Positions 11,306-19,320 of a DNA stretch of 55,139 nucleotides are shown piece after piece (the first letter of the stretch is position 1; each line of letters begins with the position of its first letter). Location: the NCBI GenBank assembly GCA_017459925.1, contig JAFUCC010000017.1, forward strand, positions 1 through 55,139, written 5' to 3'. The position numbers and the translations under genes are program-made. Below the pieces are notes generated by a model. It did not search any database, had not been told where the DNA came from, and saw nothing but the letters and a program-made list of their open reading frames with translations. Source of the stretch: Eggerthellaceae bacterium. GTDB taxonomy: Bacteria; Actinomycetota; Coriobacteriia; Coriobacteriales; Eggerthellaceae.

Positions 11306-11689
11306 ATGAGCAAGGCAGCGCAACGACAAGCCAACTACCGTGCATTCTGCGAGAAGCAGATGGCGCACCTGCGAACAAGCCTTGCAGAACGCACGCCTGA
11401 AGACCTCGAATCGTACCTCGCCGACTTCCAGACGCGCCTCGACGAGATGTTCACGCGCATTCCCGGCATCGCCGACGACGAGGCGAATTTCGACAACGCC
11501 TGCAAGCACATCGCCTACCAAATCGCGATGGAGTCAGACGAGCTGACCGACGAGCAGAAGGCCCAGTTCACCGAGCAGCGCATGCAGCAACTCGGCAACA
11601 CGCGCAAGAACTGGGCGGCCATCATCGTCGTGATCATCGTCATTGTGGCGGTGGTGCTGCTGATCTCGCAGCTCCCGAAGCTGCTTTAG
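11306..11689 (+). CDS. Small tail-anchored protein of unknown function
   Basis: 127 residues. The first 100 residues are charged and helical (for example CEKQMAHLRTSLAERTPEDL). One C-terminal membrane helix (about 104-122, IIVVIIVIVAVVLLI) ends five residues before the stop, giving a tail-anchored layout with the soluble part probably in the cytoplasm. GGGGAG lies upstream of the ATG. The N-terminal helix-rich layout resembles small DUF1700-like membrane proteins, but I cannot assign a family. It is a single-gene unit with its own terminator. Confidence 0.8.
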   Translation: MSKAAQRQANYRAFCEKQMAHLRTSLAERTPEDLESYLADFQTRLDEMFTRIPGIADDEANFDNACKHIAYQIAMESDELTDEQKAQFTEQRMQQLGNTRKNWAAIIVVIIVIVAVVLLISQLPKLL

Positions 11690-11703
11690 CAACTGGCGAA
11701 ACG

Positions 11704-11742
11704 AAAAGCGCCCGGGGTGCTCACGCAACCCGGGCGCCTTTT
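11704..11742. terminator. Terminator after small membrane protein
   Basis: Stem GCGCCCGGG (11708-11716) pairs with CCCGGGCGC (11729-11737), preceded by AAAA and followed by a T run. It serves the plus gene and, in reverse, the convergent lipoprotein gene. Confidence 0.8.
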
Positions 11743-11769
11743 AGCCCAATGGGGAGTATCCCCTATGGG

Positions 11770-12546
11770 CTATTTCTTCAGGGTGTAGTACTGCCAACCA
11801 CCGTCCATGATTTGCGTGACGGCACCATCGTCGATGGTCAGTCGGTATTCCTCGACGTAGCCGTCGGAATCGTACGTCATTTCGACAACCGTTGCGCCGG
11901 CCACCTTCCACGTGCCCGTCTGGGTTTTTCCCTTCCAGGTCAACGTGAAGGCACCGTCCTCGGCAACTTCGACTTCTGCCCCCGAGCCATCGTCAGCCAC
12001 GAACGTCTTGCCCGCAACCATGTTGGTGAGTTCTTGCAAGTCGCCGCGGCTGTAGAAGTTGCCGGAAACGTAGTCGTAGCAGTTCATGGCGTCGTCGAAG
12101 ACGATGTCGATCTTGGGCGCCGTGGTGCCGGCGGTGCGCAGGTGCAGGTCATCGGTGATGATGAGGTTGAACTCGCTATCCGTTTCCTGATCGTTGGCAT
12201 CGACCTTGGTGTAGGACAAGCCAGCATCGTTCGCGGCGTTGGTGAAGAAGATGCCTTCGGCCGTCGTGTCGCCATTCAGGAACCAAACGTCGGACGTGCG
12301 CACGTCGCTATCGAGCCAGCCAGGGTTGATCGTGGCCGGATCGACCAGGTTGTCCGGGTTTTGCGCCGACGCCGATGCCGATGCGGACGCGGACGATGCC
12401 GACGCGCTTGCGCTTGCGCTGGCGCTCGCGCTCGCCGAGCTTGCCGAAGCGCTGCCGCTCGAAGAACCGCCGCCGCAGGCCACGAGCCCCATGCACATCG
12501 CGCCGGCGCAGGCCACGGCAAACACGCCTGTCATGAAACGTTTCAT
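11770..12546 (-). CDS. Lipoprotein with Ser/Ala linker, unknown function
   Basis: 258 residues. The signal peptide MKRFMTGVFAVACAGAMCMG ends in the lipobox LVAC, with the lipidated cysteine followed by GGG. About 30 residues of alternating Ser/Ala follow as a surface spacer. The rest (about 60-258) is a mostly beta-type globular domain with Trp/Tyr-rich segments (TWKGKTQTGTWKV near the end resembles lipocalin-like or DUF-type beta strands). The start is chosen at MKRF because it begins the signal peptide and follows AGGGAAGGG; a longer reading frame upstream is not credible. Exposed on the outer face of the membrane; ligand unknown. Confidence 0.85.
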   Translation of the reverse strand: MKRFMTGVFAVACAGAMCMGLVACGGGSSSGSASASSASASASASASASASSASASASASAQNPDNLVDPATINPGWLDSDVRTSDVWFLNGDTTAEGIFFTNAANDAGLSYTKVDANDQETDSEFNLIITDDLHLRTAGTTAPKIDIVFDDAMNCYDYVSGNFYSRGDLQELTNMVAGKTFVADDGSGAEVEVAEDGAFTLTWKGKTQTGTWKVAGATVVEMTYDSDGYVEEYRLTIDDGAVTQIMDGGWQYYTLKK

Positions 12547-12646
12547 ACTCTTCCCTTCCCTCGGAGACAAGCACAGGGTAGCGCAAATTCGCGCAAGCCG
12601 CACCGTTTGAAGTAGAATTTGGGACAACGGTCCAGGGGAATTCGAC

Positions 12647-12673
12647 AATCGATTTCCTCCGAGGAGATTGATT
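12647..12673. repeat. Family D palindromic unit
   Basis: A 27-nt imperfect palindrome, AATC...TTCCTCCGAGGA...GATT, between two divergent genes and directly upstream of the RBS of the EEP gene. Its CCTCCGAGG centre and ATTGATTA end are shared with the 64-nt hairpin at 29.0 kb. Confidence 0.6.
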
Positions 12674-12691
12674 ATCTGAATGGAGGGGGAC

Positions 12692-13795
12692 ATGCCCAAA
12701 GCGCTCAAGCGAATCCTGCAAGTTGTCGGCGTCGTGCTGGTGGCGGCAATCGTAGTTGTCGTCGGTTACCTTGTCTACCTTGAAACGACGTATTACCGCA
12801 TCGCCGATGACACCGCAATCGAAGTCGAAAACAACCCAAACGCAACGCTGAGGACCGGCACAGCGTATTCGGCCGCAACGTACAACATCGGGTTCGGCGC
12901 CTACACCCCCGACTACACGTTCTTCATGGACGAGGGCATCTTGGCGGACGGCACCGCAACGGTCGGCGAGCATTCAACCGCCGTCAGCCGCGAGAGCGTG
13001 GAAGCCTGCACGAACGGTGCCGTTGAAACGCTAGAAGGGCTTGGCGCTGACTTCATGCTGCTGCAGGAAGTCGACACCGATTCGACGCGCAGCTACCAGG
13101 TGAACCAGAAAGCCGCGCTGGAAAGCGCGTTTCCGGATTTCAGCTCGACGTTCGCCCCGAACTTCCACAGCGGCTACCTTGCGTACCCGTTCGGCGACCC
13201 ACATGGCGTCGTGAACGCGGGCTTGCTCGTGCTCGGCGACGCGCACGTCGATTCCGCCACACGCCGGAGTTACCCCATTGACGAAGCCTTCCCCACCAAG
13301 TTCTTCGACCTCGACCGGTGCTTCCTCGTGGAGCGACTGCCTGTCGTAGGCGGCAAGGAGCTCGTGCTCATCAACAACCACATGTCGGCCTACGACGAGG
13401 GCGGCCTCATCCGCGCGCAGCAGCTCGACCTGCTGACCGGCATTCTTGAAGCGGAATCCGCCGCAGGCAACTACGTCATCGTGGGTGGCGACTGGAACCA
13501 TGCGCTCTGCGGCAGCGAGACCATGTACGAATCGGGCTTCCAAGTGCCGCCCTGGGTTTCGACCTTCGACGAGTCGCTGTTGCCCACGGGCTTTTCCATC
13601 GTGCGCGCCGACAACATCGAAACCGTTCCGACCTGCCGCAATAACGACGTGCCCTACGAGAAGGGCTACACCTACACGGTGACCGTCGACGGTTTCGTCG
13701 TGTCGGACAATGTGAAGGCCACCGCCCGCAACATCGACACTGGCTTCGCTTACAGCGATCACAACCCCGTGCTTCTGACATTCGAGCTTCAATAA
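12692..13795 (+). CDS. Membrane-anchored endonuclease/exonuclease/phosphatase-family hydrolase
   Basis: 367 residues. One N-terminal membrane helix (about 6-28, LQVVGVVLVAAIVVVVGYLV) anchors an EEP-fold domain outside the cell. Family motifs are in order: ATYNIGFG, LLQEVD (metal-binding Glu), NNHMSA, GGDWNH (Asp/Asn) and YSDHNPV (catalytic Asp-His). The family includes sphingomyelinases, inositol phosphatases and DNases; the substrate cannot be read from the sequence. The ATG at MPKALK is preferred over the one four codons earlier because GGAGGGGG overlaps the earlier one. Divergent from the lipoprotein gene. Confidence 0.85.
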   Translation: MPKALKRILQVVGVVLVAAIVVVVGYLVYLETTYYRIADDTAIEVENNPNATLRTGTAYSAATYNIGFGAYTPDYTFFMDEGILADGTATVGEHSTAVSRESVEACTNGAVETLEGLGADFMLLQEVDTDSTRSYQVNQKAALESAFPDFSSTFAPNFHSGYLAYPFGDPHGVVNAGLLVLGDAHVDSATRRSYPIDEAFPTKFFDLDRCFLVERLPVVGGKELVLINNHMSAYDEGGLIRAQQLDLLTGILEAESAAGNYVIVGGDWNHALCGSETMYESGFQVPPWVSTFDESLLPTGFSIVRADNIETVPTCRNNDVPYEKGYTYTVTVDGFVVSDNVKATARNIDTGFAYSDHNPVLLTFELQ

Positions 13796-13807
13796 AGCCC
13801 TTGCTGG

Positions 13808-13874
13808 GGCGGAACTGATACCGGGTATGCGTTCCGCTTCGCAAGGCGAAACCCATGCCGGTATGCATTCCGCC
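13808..13874. repeat. Family C hairpin, degenerate copy
   Basis: Two imperfect inverted copies of a GGAACTGATACCGGGTATG-type unit separated by a short loop, just after the EEP gene stop. It shares GGAACTGATACC with the perfect hairpin at 42.9 kb but has about eight arm mismatches, so it looks older. Confidence 0.6.
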
Positions 13875-13881
13875 AACAACG

Positions 13882-13912
13882 AAAACGCCGCTCGCAATGC
13901 GGGCGGCGTTTT
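13882..13912. terminator. Bidirectional terminator, EEP hydrolase and uspA
   Basis: AAAACGCCGC pairs with GCGGCGTTTT around an 11-nt loop that can extend the stem. It lies between convergent genes, 22 nt past the uspA stop. Confidence 0.8.
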
Positions 13913-13934
13913 GCATTCCGTTTGGCGTTTGCGC

Positions 13935-14405
13935 TTACTTCACAAGCAGAAGCGGCAAATCGGTTTCGTGGGCAACGCGCTGCGACACGCTGCCGAGCAT
14001 CGAGCGAACCGAGCCCAAACCGCGGCGGCCCATGACGATGATGTCGACGCCGTTCTTCTCGGCGTAGTTGGTGATGACCACCGCGGGGTTGCCCTCGACC
14101 GCAGTGGTGACCATCTTGACGTCCTTGCCAGATTCGGCGCACGCCTCTTCGGCGATGCGGGCAAGCGAGGTCTCGACGTTTTCCCAATACGCCGCGATGT
14201 CCTTCTCCGTTTCCTCCTCGCTGCGCACGACACCCGCCATGCGCTCGGCGACGACCGCAGTCGGGTCGGCGGCGAAAGGCTGGTCAGCAGCTTGCAGCAA
14301 GGTGATGGTGGCGTTCTCGGCAGCGATGCCCAAGGCGGCATCGAGCGCGCGCTTGGCTGCATCGGATCCGTCGAACGGAACCAGGATATTGGTGAATGAG
14401 GCCAT
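13935..14405 (-). CDS. Universal stress protein (UspA family)
   Basis: 156 residues, one Usp domain. N-terminal NILVPFDGSDAAKRALD and the ATP-binding motif GRRGLGSVRSMLGSVSQRV (G-2x-G-9x-G-S) near the C-terminus mark the ATP-binding subclass. Cytoplasmic and normally dimeric. Upregulated on growth arrest or stress in other bacteria; the sequence gives no specific signal here. RBS GAAAGGAG precedes the ATG. Confidence 0.95.
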   Translation of the reverse strand: MASFTNILVPFDGSDAAKRALDAALGIAAENATITLLQAADQPFAADPTAVVAERMAGVVRSEEETEKDIAAYWENVETSLARIAEEACAESGKDVKMVTTAVEGNPAVVITNYAEKNGVDIIVMGRRGLGSVRSMLGSVSQRVAHETDLPLLLVK

Positions 14406-14461
14406 GACGTTCTCCTTTCACATTGGCTGTTGCCGTTAGTCTACCTCAGAATCTCGAGCGG

Positions 14462-14490
14462 TTGAACATCACCCCAGGGAAGATGTTCAA
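14462..14490. repeat. Family A extra unit outside the 99-nt hairpin
   Basis: A complete 29-nt unit in the same orientation as the left arm of the neighbouring hairpin, 21 nt away from it. Similar extra or partial units abut the hairpins at 37.6 and 48.8 kb. Confidence 0.85.
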
Positions 14491-14511
14491 TTTGAAGGAG
14501 CGCTCTTCGAG

Positions 14512-14610
14512 TTGAACGTCACCCCAGGGAAGATGTTCAATTTGTCGAAGCCTTATCTTTGCGTAGGAACGTTTCTTCAAATTGAACATCTTCCCTGGGG
14601 TGACGTTCAA
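14512..14610. repeat. Family A long hairpin (99 nt)
   Basis: Left arm 14512-14544 and right arm 14578-14610 are perfect inverted copies of 33 nt, enclosing a 33-nt loop. Each arm is the 29-nt palindromic unit plus TTTG/CAAA. The loop shares GCxTxATCTTTGCG with the loop of the 48.8-kb copy. It ends 11 nt past the stop of the aldo/keto reductase gene. Confidence 0.95.
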
Positions 14611-14621
14611 CAACCGCCTGC

Positions 14622-15779
14622 TTACGGCTTCATGAGGACAGTCGGTTTGCTGAACGGCACGATCTCCTCGTCGATGCGGTCGAAGCATTCCATGATGGGA
14701 ATGTTCTGCGGGCACGCTTCCTCGCAGGCGCCGCAGCGGATGCACTCGGTCGGCATGACCTTGCCGCTGTTGAACCGCACAACGAACCCGAGCTGGTAAT
14801 TCGCCTTGTACGGATCGCCGAAGTTGATGAGGTAGTTCAGAGCCGTGAGCGACCCGGAAATGCCGATGCCCTGCGGGCAGACCTTCGCGCAGTAATCGCA
14901 GCCAGTGCACTGTATGGTGCCGCTTTCGGCCATGAGCTCCTGCGCCCGCTCGATGGCGGCGCGCTCGTCTGCGGACAAGGGCTTGAAGTCGGCGAAGGCA
15001 CGGCAGTTGTCCTCGACCATTTCGATGGCGCTCATGCCCGACAGCGTGCAGAACACGCCGGGCACGCTCGCCGTGAAGCGCAGCGCGGCAGTCGCGTACG
15101 AGTCGTTGGGCAACGCCTCGTCCAAAATGGCGCGCACTGCCGGCGACGGCTCAGCCAGCAGACCGCCCTTCACGGGCTCCATCGCGATGATGGGCAGGCC
15201 GTGCGCGTTGGCGACTTCCACGCACTCGCGCTCGCGGAACGAGGGGCTATCCCAGTCGAGGTAGTTGATCTGCAGCTGCACGATTTCGGTTTCGGGATAA
15301 TCGGAAATGAACTGCTCGAGCTCTTCGGGCGTGCAGTGCGCCGAGAAGCCGATGTGCTTCGCCAACCCGCGCTCCTTCACAGACTTCATGAACTCCCAGG
15401 TGTTGTATTTCTCGAAGCCGGCCGTGCGCTTGCCGCCCAGGTTGTGCATGAGGTACACGTCGAGGTAATCGACGCCCAAGTTCGCAAGCGTCTCCTGCAG
15501 CTGTTTCTCCAAATCGTCGGTGCTTTCGCAGTGGTTCCACGCGATGCACTTCGAGGTGATGAAGAACGATTCGCGCGGATGGCGCGCCACAAGCGCCTGG
15601 CCGAGCGCTTTCTCGCTATTCGGGTACGCCCATGCCGTGTCGAAGTAGTTGCCACCGGCTTCCAGGTACCGGTCGACCATCTCGGACACCTGCGCGATGT
15701 CGATCGTGTCGTCAGCCCGTCCCTCGAAGCGCATGCAGCCGAACCCGAGCTTGCTGATCTTGGACGTGTCGAGCGCCAT
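14622..15779 (-). CDS. Aldo/keto reductase with C-terminal 4Fe-4S domain
   Basis: 385 residues. Residues 1-270 form the AKR barrel with the catalytic tetrad in context: FDTAWAYPN (Asp, Tyr), FITSKC (Lys) and DVYLMHNL (His). Residues about 275-385 carry two cysteine clusters, CTGCDYCAKVCP and CIRCGACEEACP, typical of 4Fe-4S binding. Such fused enzymes are common in anaerobes and are assumed to reduce carbonyl substrates with electrons from NAD(P)H or ferredoxin. The substrate is unknown. RBS AAGGAGAGGGGATGG precedes the ATG. It is a single-gene unit between repeat A and the phosphatase gene. Confidence 0.92.
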   Translation of the reverse strand: MALDTSKISKLGFGCMRFEGRADDTIDIAQVSEMVDRYLEAGGNYFDTAWAYPNSEKALGQALVARHPRESFFITSKCIAWNHCESTDDLEKQLQETLANLGVDYLDVYLMHNLGGKRTAGFEKYNTWEFMKSVKERGLAKHIGFSAHCTPEELEQFISDYPETEIVQLQINYLDWDSPSFRERECVEVANAHGLPIIAMEPVKGGLLAEPSPAVRAILDEALPNDSYATAALRFTASVPGVFCTLSGMSAIEMVEDNCRAFADFKPLSADERAAIERAQELMAESGTIQCTGCDYCAKVCPQGIGISGSLTALNYLINFGDPYKANYQLGFVVRFNSGKVMPTECIRCGACEEACPQNIPIMECFDRIDEEIVPFSKPTVLMKP

Positions 15780-15868
15780 ACCATCCCCTCTCCTTGGGAT
15801 TTACGTTGTCATTAGTATACGGGTAAAGCTGACTATTTCCACCGACAACAACAAAGCCGACTGTATGG

Positions 15869-15903
15869 CGAAAAAGCGGAAGGGGCGTCTTCTCCGCCTT
15901 TGG
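15869..15903 (-). terminator. Putative terminator of the SpoIIE-type phosphatase gene
   Basis: On the minus strand an imperfect stem (AAGGCGGAGAAG with CCCCTTCCGCTT) is followed by a T run. It lies about 40 nt past the gene stop. Confidence 0.5.
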
Positions 15904-15942
15904 GCATTTCTTGCTCCGAGGCGCAAAACGCCGCTTCAGCTG

Positions 15943-18798
15943 TTACCACTTCTTCTCGATGGTGACCACATTGCTGCCGTCGACCCGCTCGTACGTCATG
16001 TTGTCGACGCTGTTCTTGGCCATGAGGATGCCCAAGCCGCCGATGGGAACTTCCATGATGTCATCGGGCGTCACCGCGTCGGGCTTGGCCAGCGGATCGT
16101 ACGGCACGCCATCGTCTGCGATGACGACCTTCACGGAAGGCGGCTCGGCGCTGTAGGTGTAGCTCACGCGCACCATGCCGTCGCTCTTGTTCCACTCGCC
16201 GCCATACGCGTAATGGCACACGTTCACGAACAGCTCCTCCACCGCGATGTCGAGCTGCTTCTGCGCGCGCAATGGACACAGCCTTCGGTCGAGCTCGGTG
16301 TGGATGAACTCGTTCACGGTCGGCAACATGGCATCATCGGCCGGCACCACGATTGTCGCCGTGACCTCGGGTGGCACGCCAACTTCCAGGGCTAGAACCG
16401 TAATGTCATCGGACTGCTCGGCACCTGCTGCATGCTTGGCGACGTCGCGCCTCACGGCCTCGACGAGTGCGCGCGGATGGTACGTGAAGTCCGCGTTCAC
16501 GAGCTTTTCCAGCCGTTCTTCCCCGTACAGCTCGCCTTCCGTGCTCATGGCCTCGGTCACGCCATCGGTGTACAGCAGGAACTGGTCGCCCACCTTGCAT
16601 TCAATCGAAAACGCCTCGTACGGGAAGCCTTCGAACAAGCCCAACGGCATGCCCGATTTCTCCGTCAGCCAACTCCACGAACCCACGCCCGACCGCTCGT
16701 CCGATGCGCCCGGGCTCGCATCGCCTTCGGCATCGGGTTCGGCGAACGACCACAGAAGCGGCGGGTTGTGCCCAGCGTTCACGTAGTCGACATGCCCCGT
16801 GGCGTAATCGAGCACGCCGACCCACGCCGTCACGAACATGCCCTCGTCGTTGCCGTCGCACAGCTGCCGGTTGGCGTTTTCCACGGCCTCGCCGATTTCC
16901 ATGCCGCTCATCAGGTAGTCGCGCAGCTGCGTCTTGGCCTTCATCATGAACAACGCCGCCGGCACGCCCTTGCCGGACACGTCCGCCATGACGAACCCGA
17001 GCTTGCCGGCCTCGGTTCCCGCATCGTCGCCGATGAGGAAGAAATCGTAGAAGTCGCCGCCGACCTTCTTGGCCGCGTGCATGGTGGCGTAGATGTCGAA
17101 TTTCAGGATGTCGGGGTACGGCGGGAAGATGCGCGGCAGGGCCGATTCCTGGATGGCCTTGGCAGTGGCCAGCTCGGCGTCCATGCGCGATTCGGCTTCG
17201 GCGATCCAGCCCTTCAACGCATCGACCGTGGTGTTGACGCCATCCGAAAGCGACGAGAACTCGCGGCTGTCGCGGATGTCGACGCGCGCGTCCAAGTTGC
17301 CGTCGGTGATCTCGCCGAGCACGCCGTTCGTCTCGTCGATGCGGCGCACCACGATGGCGCTGAGCAGCCGCGACACCAACGCGAACACGACCAACAGCAG
17401 CACGAGCGCCGAAAGCGACGTCCACGCCATCGTGGCGTTGCGGGTCGCGAACACCTTAGCCGCCGGCGTGATCATGAGGATGGCGTAGTCGTTGTACTTC
17501 TCGCAGTACATGTAGACGATCTGCATCGTTATCTCGTCATCGATCGCGGCATCCATGTCGTAGTCTTCCACGACCAGCAAATGCTCGTCATACGTCCGCT
17601 GGACGATGCCCCAATCCTGCGGCGCATCGGCACTCAACGCTTCTGCCAAGAAGCCGTTTCCGATGTACTCGCTCGCCTTGGTCCCAACCGCGTATTCGGA
17701 ATCGTCGGAAAGCAGAACGGTATAGTCACCCGTATCCGCGTCGGCTTTGAATATCACGATGGTGCCGTCGGTTTCCTTGTCATAGCCCGACAGAATGTCT
17801 TCCATCGAGAAAATCGACTTCAGCTTGTCGGATTCCTCGTCGCTCAACGACTTTTCGGAAGTTGAATCGGCTGACAGAAAGCTTGCAAGGCCCTCAGCCC
17901 GCTCATCGTAGGCCTTCAACTGGTCAATGAGGTAGCCGCATTCGTCCTTCATGCTCGTTTGGGCGGACTCTTTCGCCTGCTCCGTGATGACGACGAAGCT
18001 GAATCCGGCCGTCAGCATGAACGCCAACGCCACCACGAGCAACAGCCATCCGCGGAATTTCGTGCGCAGGCTGATGATTCCCTGCATGCTGAGCACTTTG
18101 CGGACGGACAGGTCGATCACCACGCACGCAACGAACATGAGGAAGGCGTCGAACAGCAGTTGCAGGAACATGTCGCCCATTTGGGTGGCCATGGAAATGG
18201 CGTACACGTTCACCATCTGCTGGTCGATCTCGGTTGCTCCCGACAGGGCCATGTCGGTTGCCACTTGCAAGATCGTCTGGAGGAGCACGTTGACGGCGAA
18301 CGCGGTCGAGAACATGCCCGAAACGACGAAGCACACGATTGCCATGTACACGATGCGTCGCCCTGTCGGCGGGCTGTTCCTCAGCGCAACGGCCATGAGC
18401 AGGCTGAGGAAGAACGCCGTGATTGTGAACAGGATGATCGCAGTCGAGGGCGTGACGAAGCTGACCTCGAAGTAATCGAGCGGTTGGAAGCGAGCGTGCA
18501 GGAACATGACGGCGCCCGCCACAAGCCCCAAGAACGTGCCCTGCCACACGCCGAGCAGAAGCGCGGCGACGGCAATGGGGGCGAGCAGCACGACGCCGTA
18601 TGCAACGAAGGCGCCGTTTGGGCCGAGCCCGACGAAGCCGAACTGCGTGAACGCGAGCGCCAACGTGACAATCGTCAGGATGACGAACACCATGACGCGG
18701 TTGCGCCTGCCCGTTCCGCTCAGCAGGCCATGCCAATGGATGATGCTCGGCTTGCCTTTCTTGTTCAGCCGCGCCGGTATTTGGTAGTGCTCCGTCAT
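15943..18798 (-). CDS. Membrane sensor with SpoIIE/PP2C phosphatase and anti-sigma-type kinase domain
   Basis: 951 residues. Residues about 25-270 hold seven or so membrane spans; about 273-440 form an extracytoplasmic sensor region; one further span lies at about 455-475, followed by a HAMP-like linker (EITDGNLDARVDI). The PP2C/SpoIIE domain (about 575-805) has GGDFYDFF, ADVSGKGVPAALFM, VNAGHNPPLLW, YTDGVTEA and QSDDITVLAL with metal-binding Asp residues. Residues about 845-951 are a HATPase_c_2 (RsbW-like) domain with EELFVNVCHYAYG and IADDG. Phosphatase and kinase activities against an anti-anti-sigma factor are thus on one chain, a partner-switching hub. No STAS or sigma gene is adjacent. 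Start at MTEHYQ follows CGGAGATTC; the frame is open upstream. Confidence 0.9.
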   Translation of the reverse strand: MTEHYQIPARLNKKGKPSIIHWHGLLSGTGRRNRVMVFVILTIVTLALAFTQFGFVGLGPNGAFVAYGVVLLAPIAVAALLLGVWQGTFLGLVAGAVMFLHARFQPLDYFEVSFVTPSTAIILFTITAFFLSLLMAVALRNSPPTGRRIVYMAIVCFVVSGMFSTAFAVNVLLQTILQVATDMALSGATEIDQQMVNVYAISMATQMGDMFLQLLFDAFLMFVACVVIDLSVRKVLSMQGIISLRTKFRGWLLLVVALAFMLTAGFSFVVITEQAKESAQTSMKDECGYLIDQLKAYDERAEGLASFLSADSTSEKSLSDEESDKLKSIFSMEDILSGYDKETDGTIVIFKADADTGDYTVLLSDDSEYAVGTKASEYIGNGFLAEALSADAPQDWGIVQRTYDEHLLVVEDYDMDAAIDDEITMQIVYMYCEKYNDYAILMITPAAKVFATRNATMAWTSLSALVLLLVVFALVSRLLSAIVVRRIDETNGVLGEITDGNLDARVDIRDSREFSSLSDGVNTTVDALKGWIAEAESRMDAELATAKAIQESALPRIFPPYPDILKFDIYATMHAAKKVGGDFYDFFLIGDDAGTEAGKLGFVMADVSGKGVPAALFMMKAKTQLRDYLMSGMEIGEAVENANRQLCDGNDEGMFVTAWVGVLDYATGHVDYVNAGHNPPLLWSFAEPDAEGDASPGASDERSGVGSWSWLTEKSGMPLGLFEGFPYEAFSIECKVGDQFLLYTDGVTEAMSTEGELYGEERLEKLVNADFTYHPRALVEAVRRDVAKHAAGAEQSDDITVLALEVGVPPEVTATIVVPADDAMLPTVNEFIHTELDRRLCPLRAQKQLDIAVEELFVNVCHYAYGGEWNKSDGMVRVSYTYSAEPPSVKVVIADDGVPYDPLAKPDAVTPDDIMEVPIGGLGILMAKNSVDNMTYERVDGSNVVTIEKKW

Positions 18799-18885
18799 GA
18801 ATCTCCGTTTCGAGAGCCGTTCGCGCAGGGCGCCTTCAGCTACAAGATATGATACTACCTTCACGTCGATTACACGGAAATGCCC

Positions 18886-18913
18886 TTGCACGCGAGTTGC
18901 GTTTCGCTATAAT
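18886..18913 (+). promoter_or_regulatory. Promoter of tRNA-Asn
   Basis: -35 TTGCAC (18886-18891) and consensus -10 TATAAT (18908-18913) with a 16-nt spacer, 33 nt upstream of the mature tRNA. Confidence 0.7.
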
Positions 18914-18946
18914 ACTTCCTTGCGCACTCGGAAAAGCGCAGCGAAT

Positions 18947-19021
18947 TCCTCGGTAGCTCAACGGCAGAGCATCCGGCTGTTAACCGGAGGGTTGTAGGTT
19001 CGAATCCTACCCGGGGAGCCA
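18947..19021 (+). tRNA. tRNA-Asn (anticodon GTT)
   Basis: 75 nt with encoded CCA. Acceptor TCCTCGG pairs with CCGGGGA, the anticodon loop is CTGTTAA with GTT at the centre, and the T arm contains GGTTCGAAT. Single gene with its own promoter and terminator. Confidence 0.95.
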
Positions 19022-19031
19022 GAATTACTTG

Positions 19032-19058
19032 AACGAACCCCCTGCGGGGTTCGTTTTG
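19032..19058 (+). terminator. Terminator of tRNA-Asn
   Basis: ACGAACCCC (19033-19041) pairs with GGGGTTCGT (19046-19054) around CTGC, followed by TTT. Confidence 0.85.
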
Positions 19059-19163
19059 TTTAGCCTCTCATTGCTGGCCAAATGGCGTGAAATCGGGAAT
19101 TGCTCTGCTCATCAGCGTGAACGAGTGCTATCATCGGAACGATTCTCAACGAAGGGAGGAAGC

Positions 19164-19301
19164 ATGGCCATTGATATCACCAGCATCATCAACCAACACG
19201 TAAACGCAGCACTGCAAGACGCGAGTATCGTGGACAAGCTTCATCCGAGCTCTACCGAGCTAACCGAGAAACGACCACGCATTATGGGAGCACTGCTCTA
19301 G
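19164..19301 (+). CDS. Possible small protein upstream of corA (45 aa)
   Basis: 45 codons beginning MAIDITSIINQHVNAAL with a strong GGGAGGA Shine-Dalgarno 3 nt upstream. It ends 19 nt before the corA start, so the two would be co-transcribed. The N-terminal 25 residues are predicted amphipathic helix; there is no signal peptide or cysteine. I do not recognise a family. It could be a real small protein or a leader peptide for the transporter gene. The good RBS and codon composition like its neighbours favour translation. Confidence 0.6.
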   Translation: MAIDITSIINQHVNAALQDASIVDKLHPSSTELTEKRPRIMGALL

Positions 19302-19320
19302 CAAGAGCGGGGGTACGCCC

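Noticed and set aside
12084..12610. Frames over the Ser/Ala repeat of the lipoprotein
   Set aside because: Products of low-complexity GC-rich repeat DNA; the lipobox frame is the real one.
14462..14610. Repeated units as a CRISPR array
   Set aside because: Units are inverted rather than direct, spacing is irregular, only two or three units per site, and no cas genes are present.
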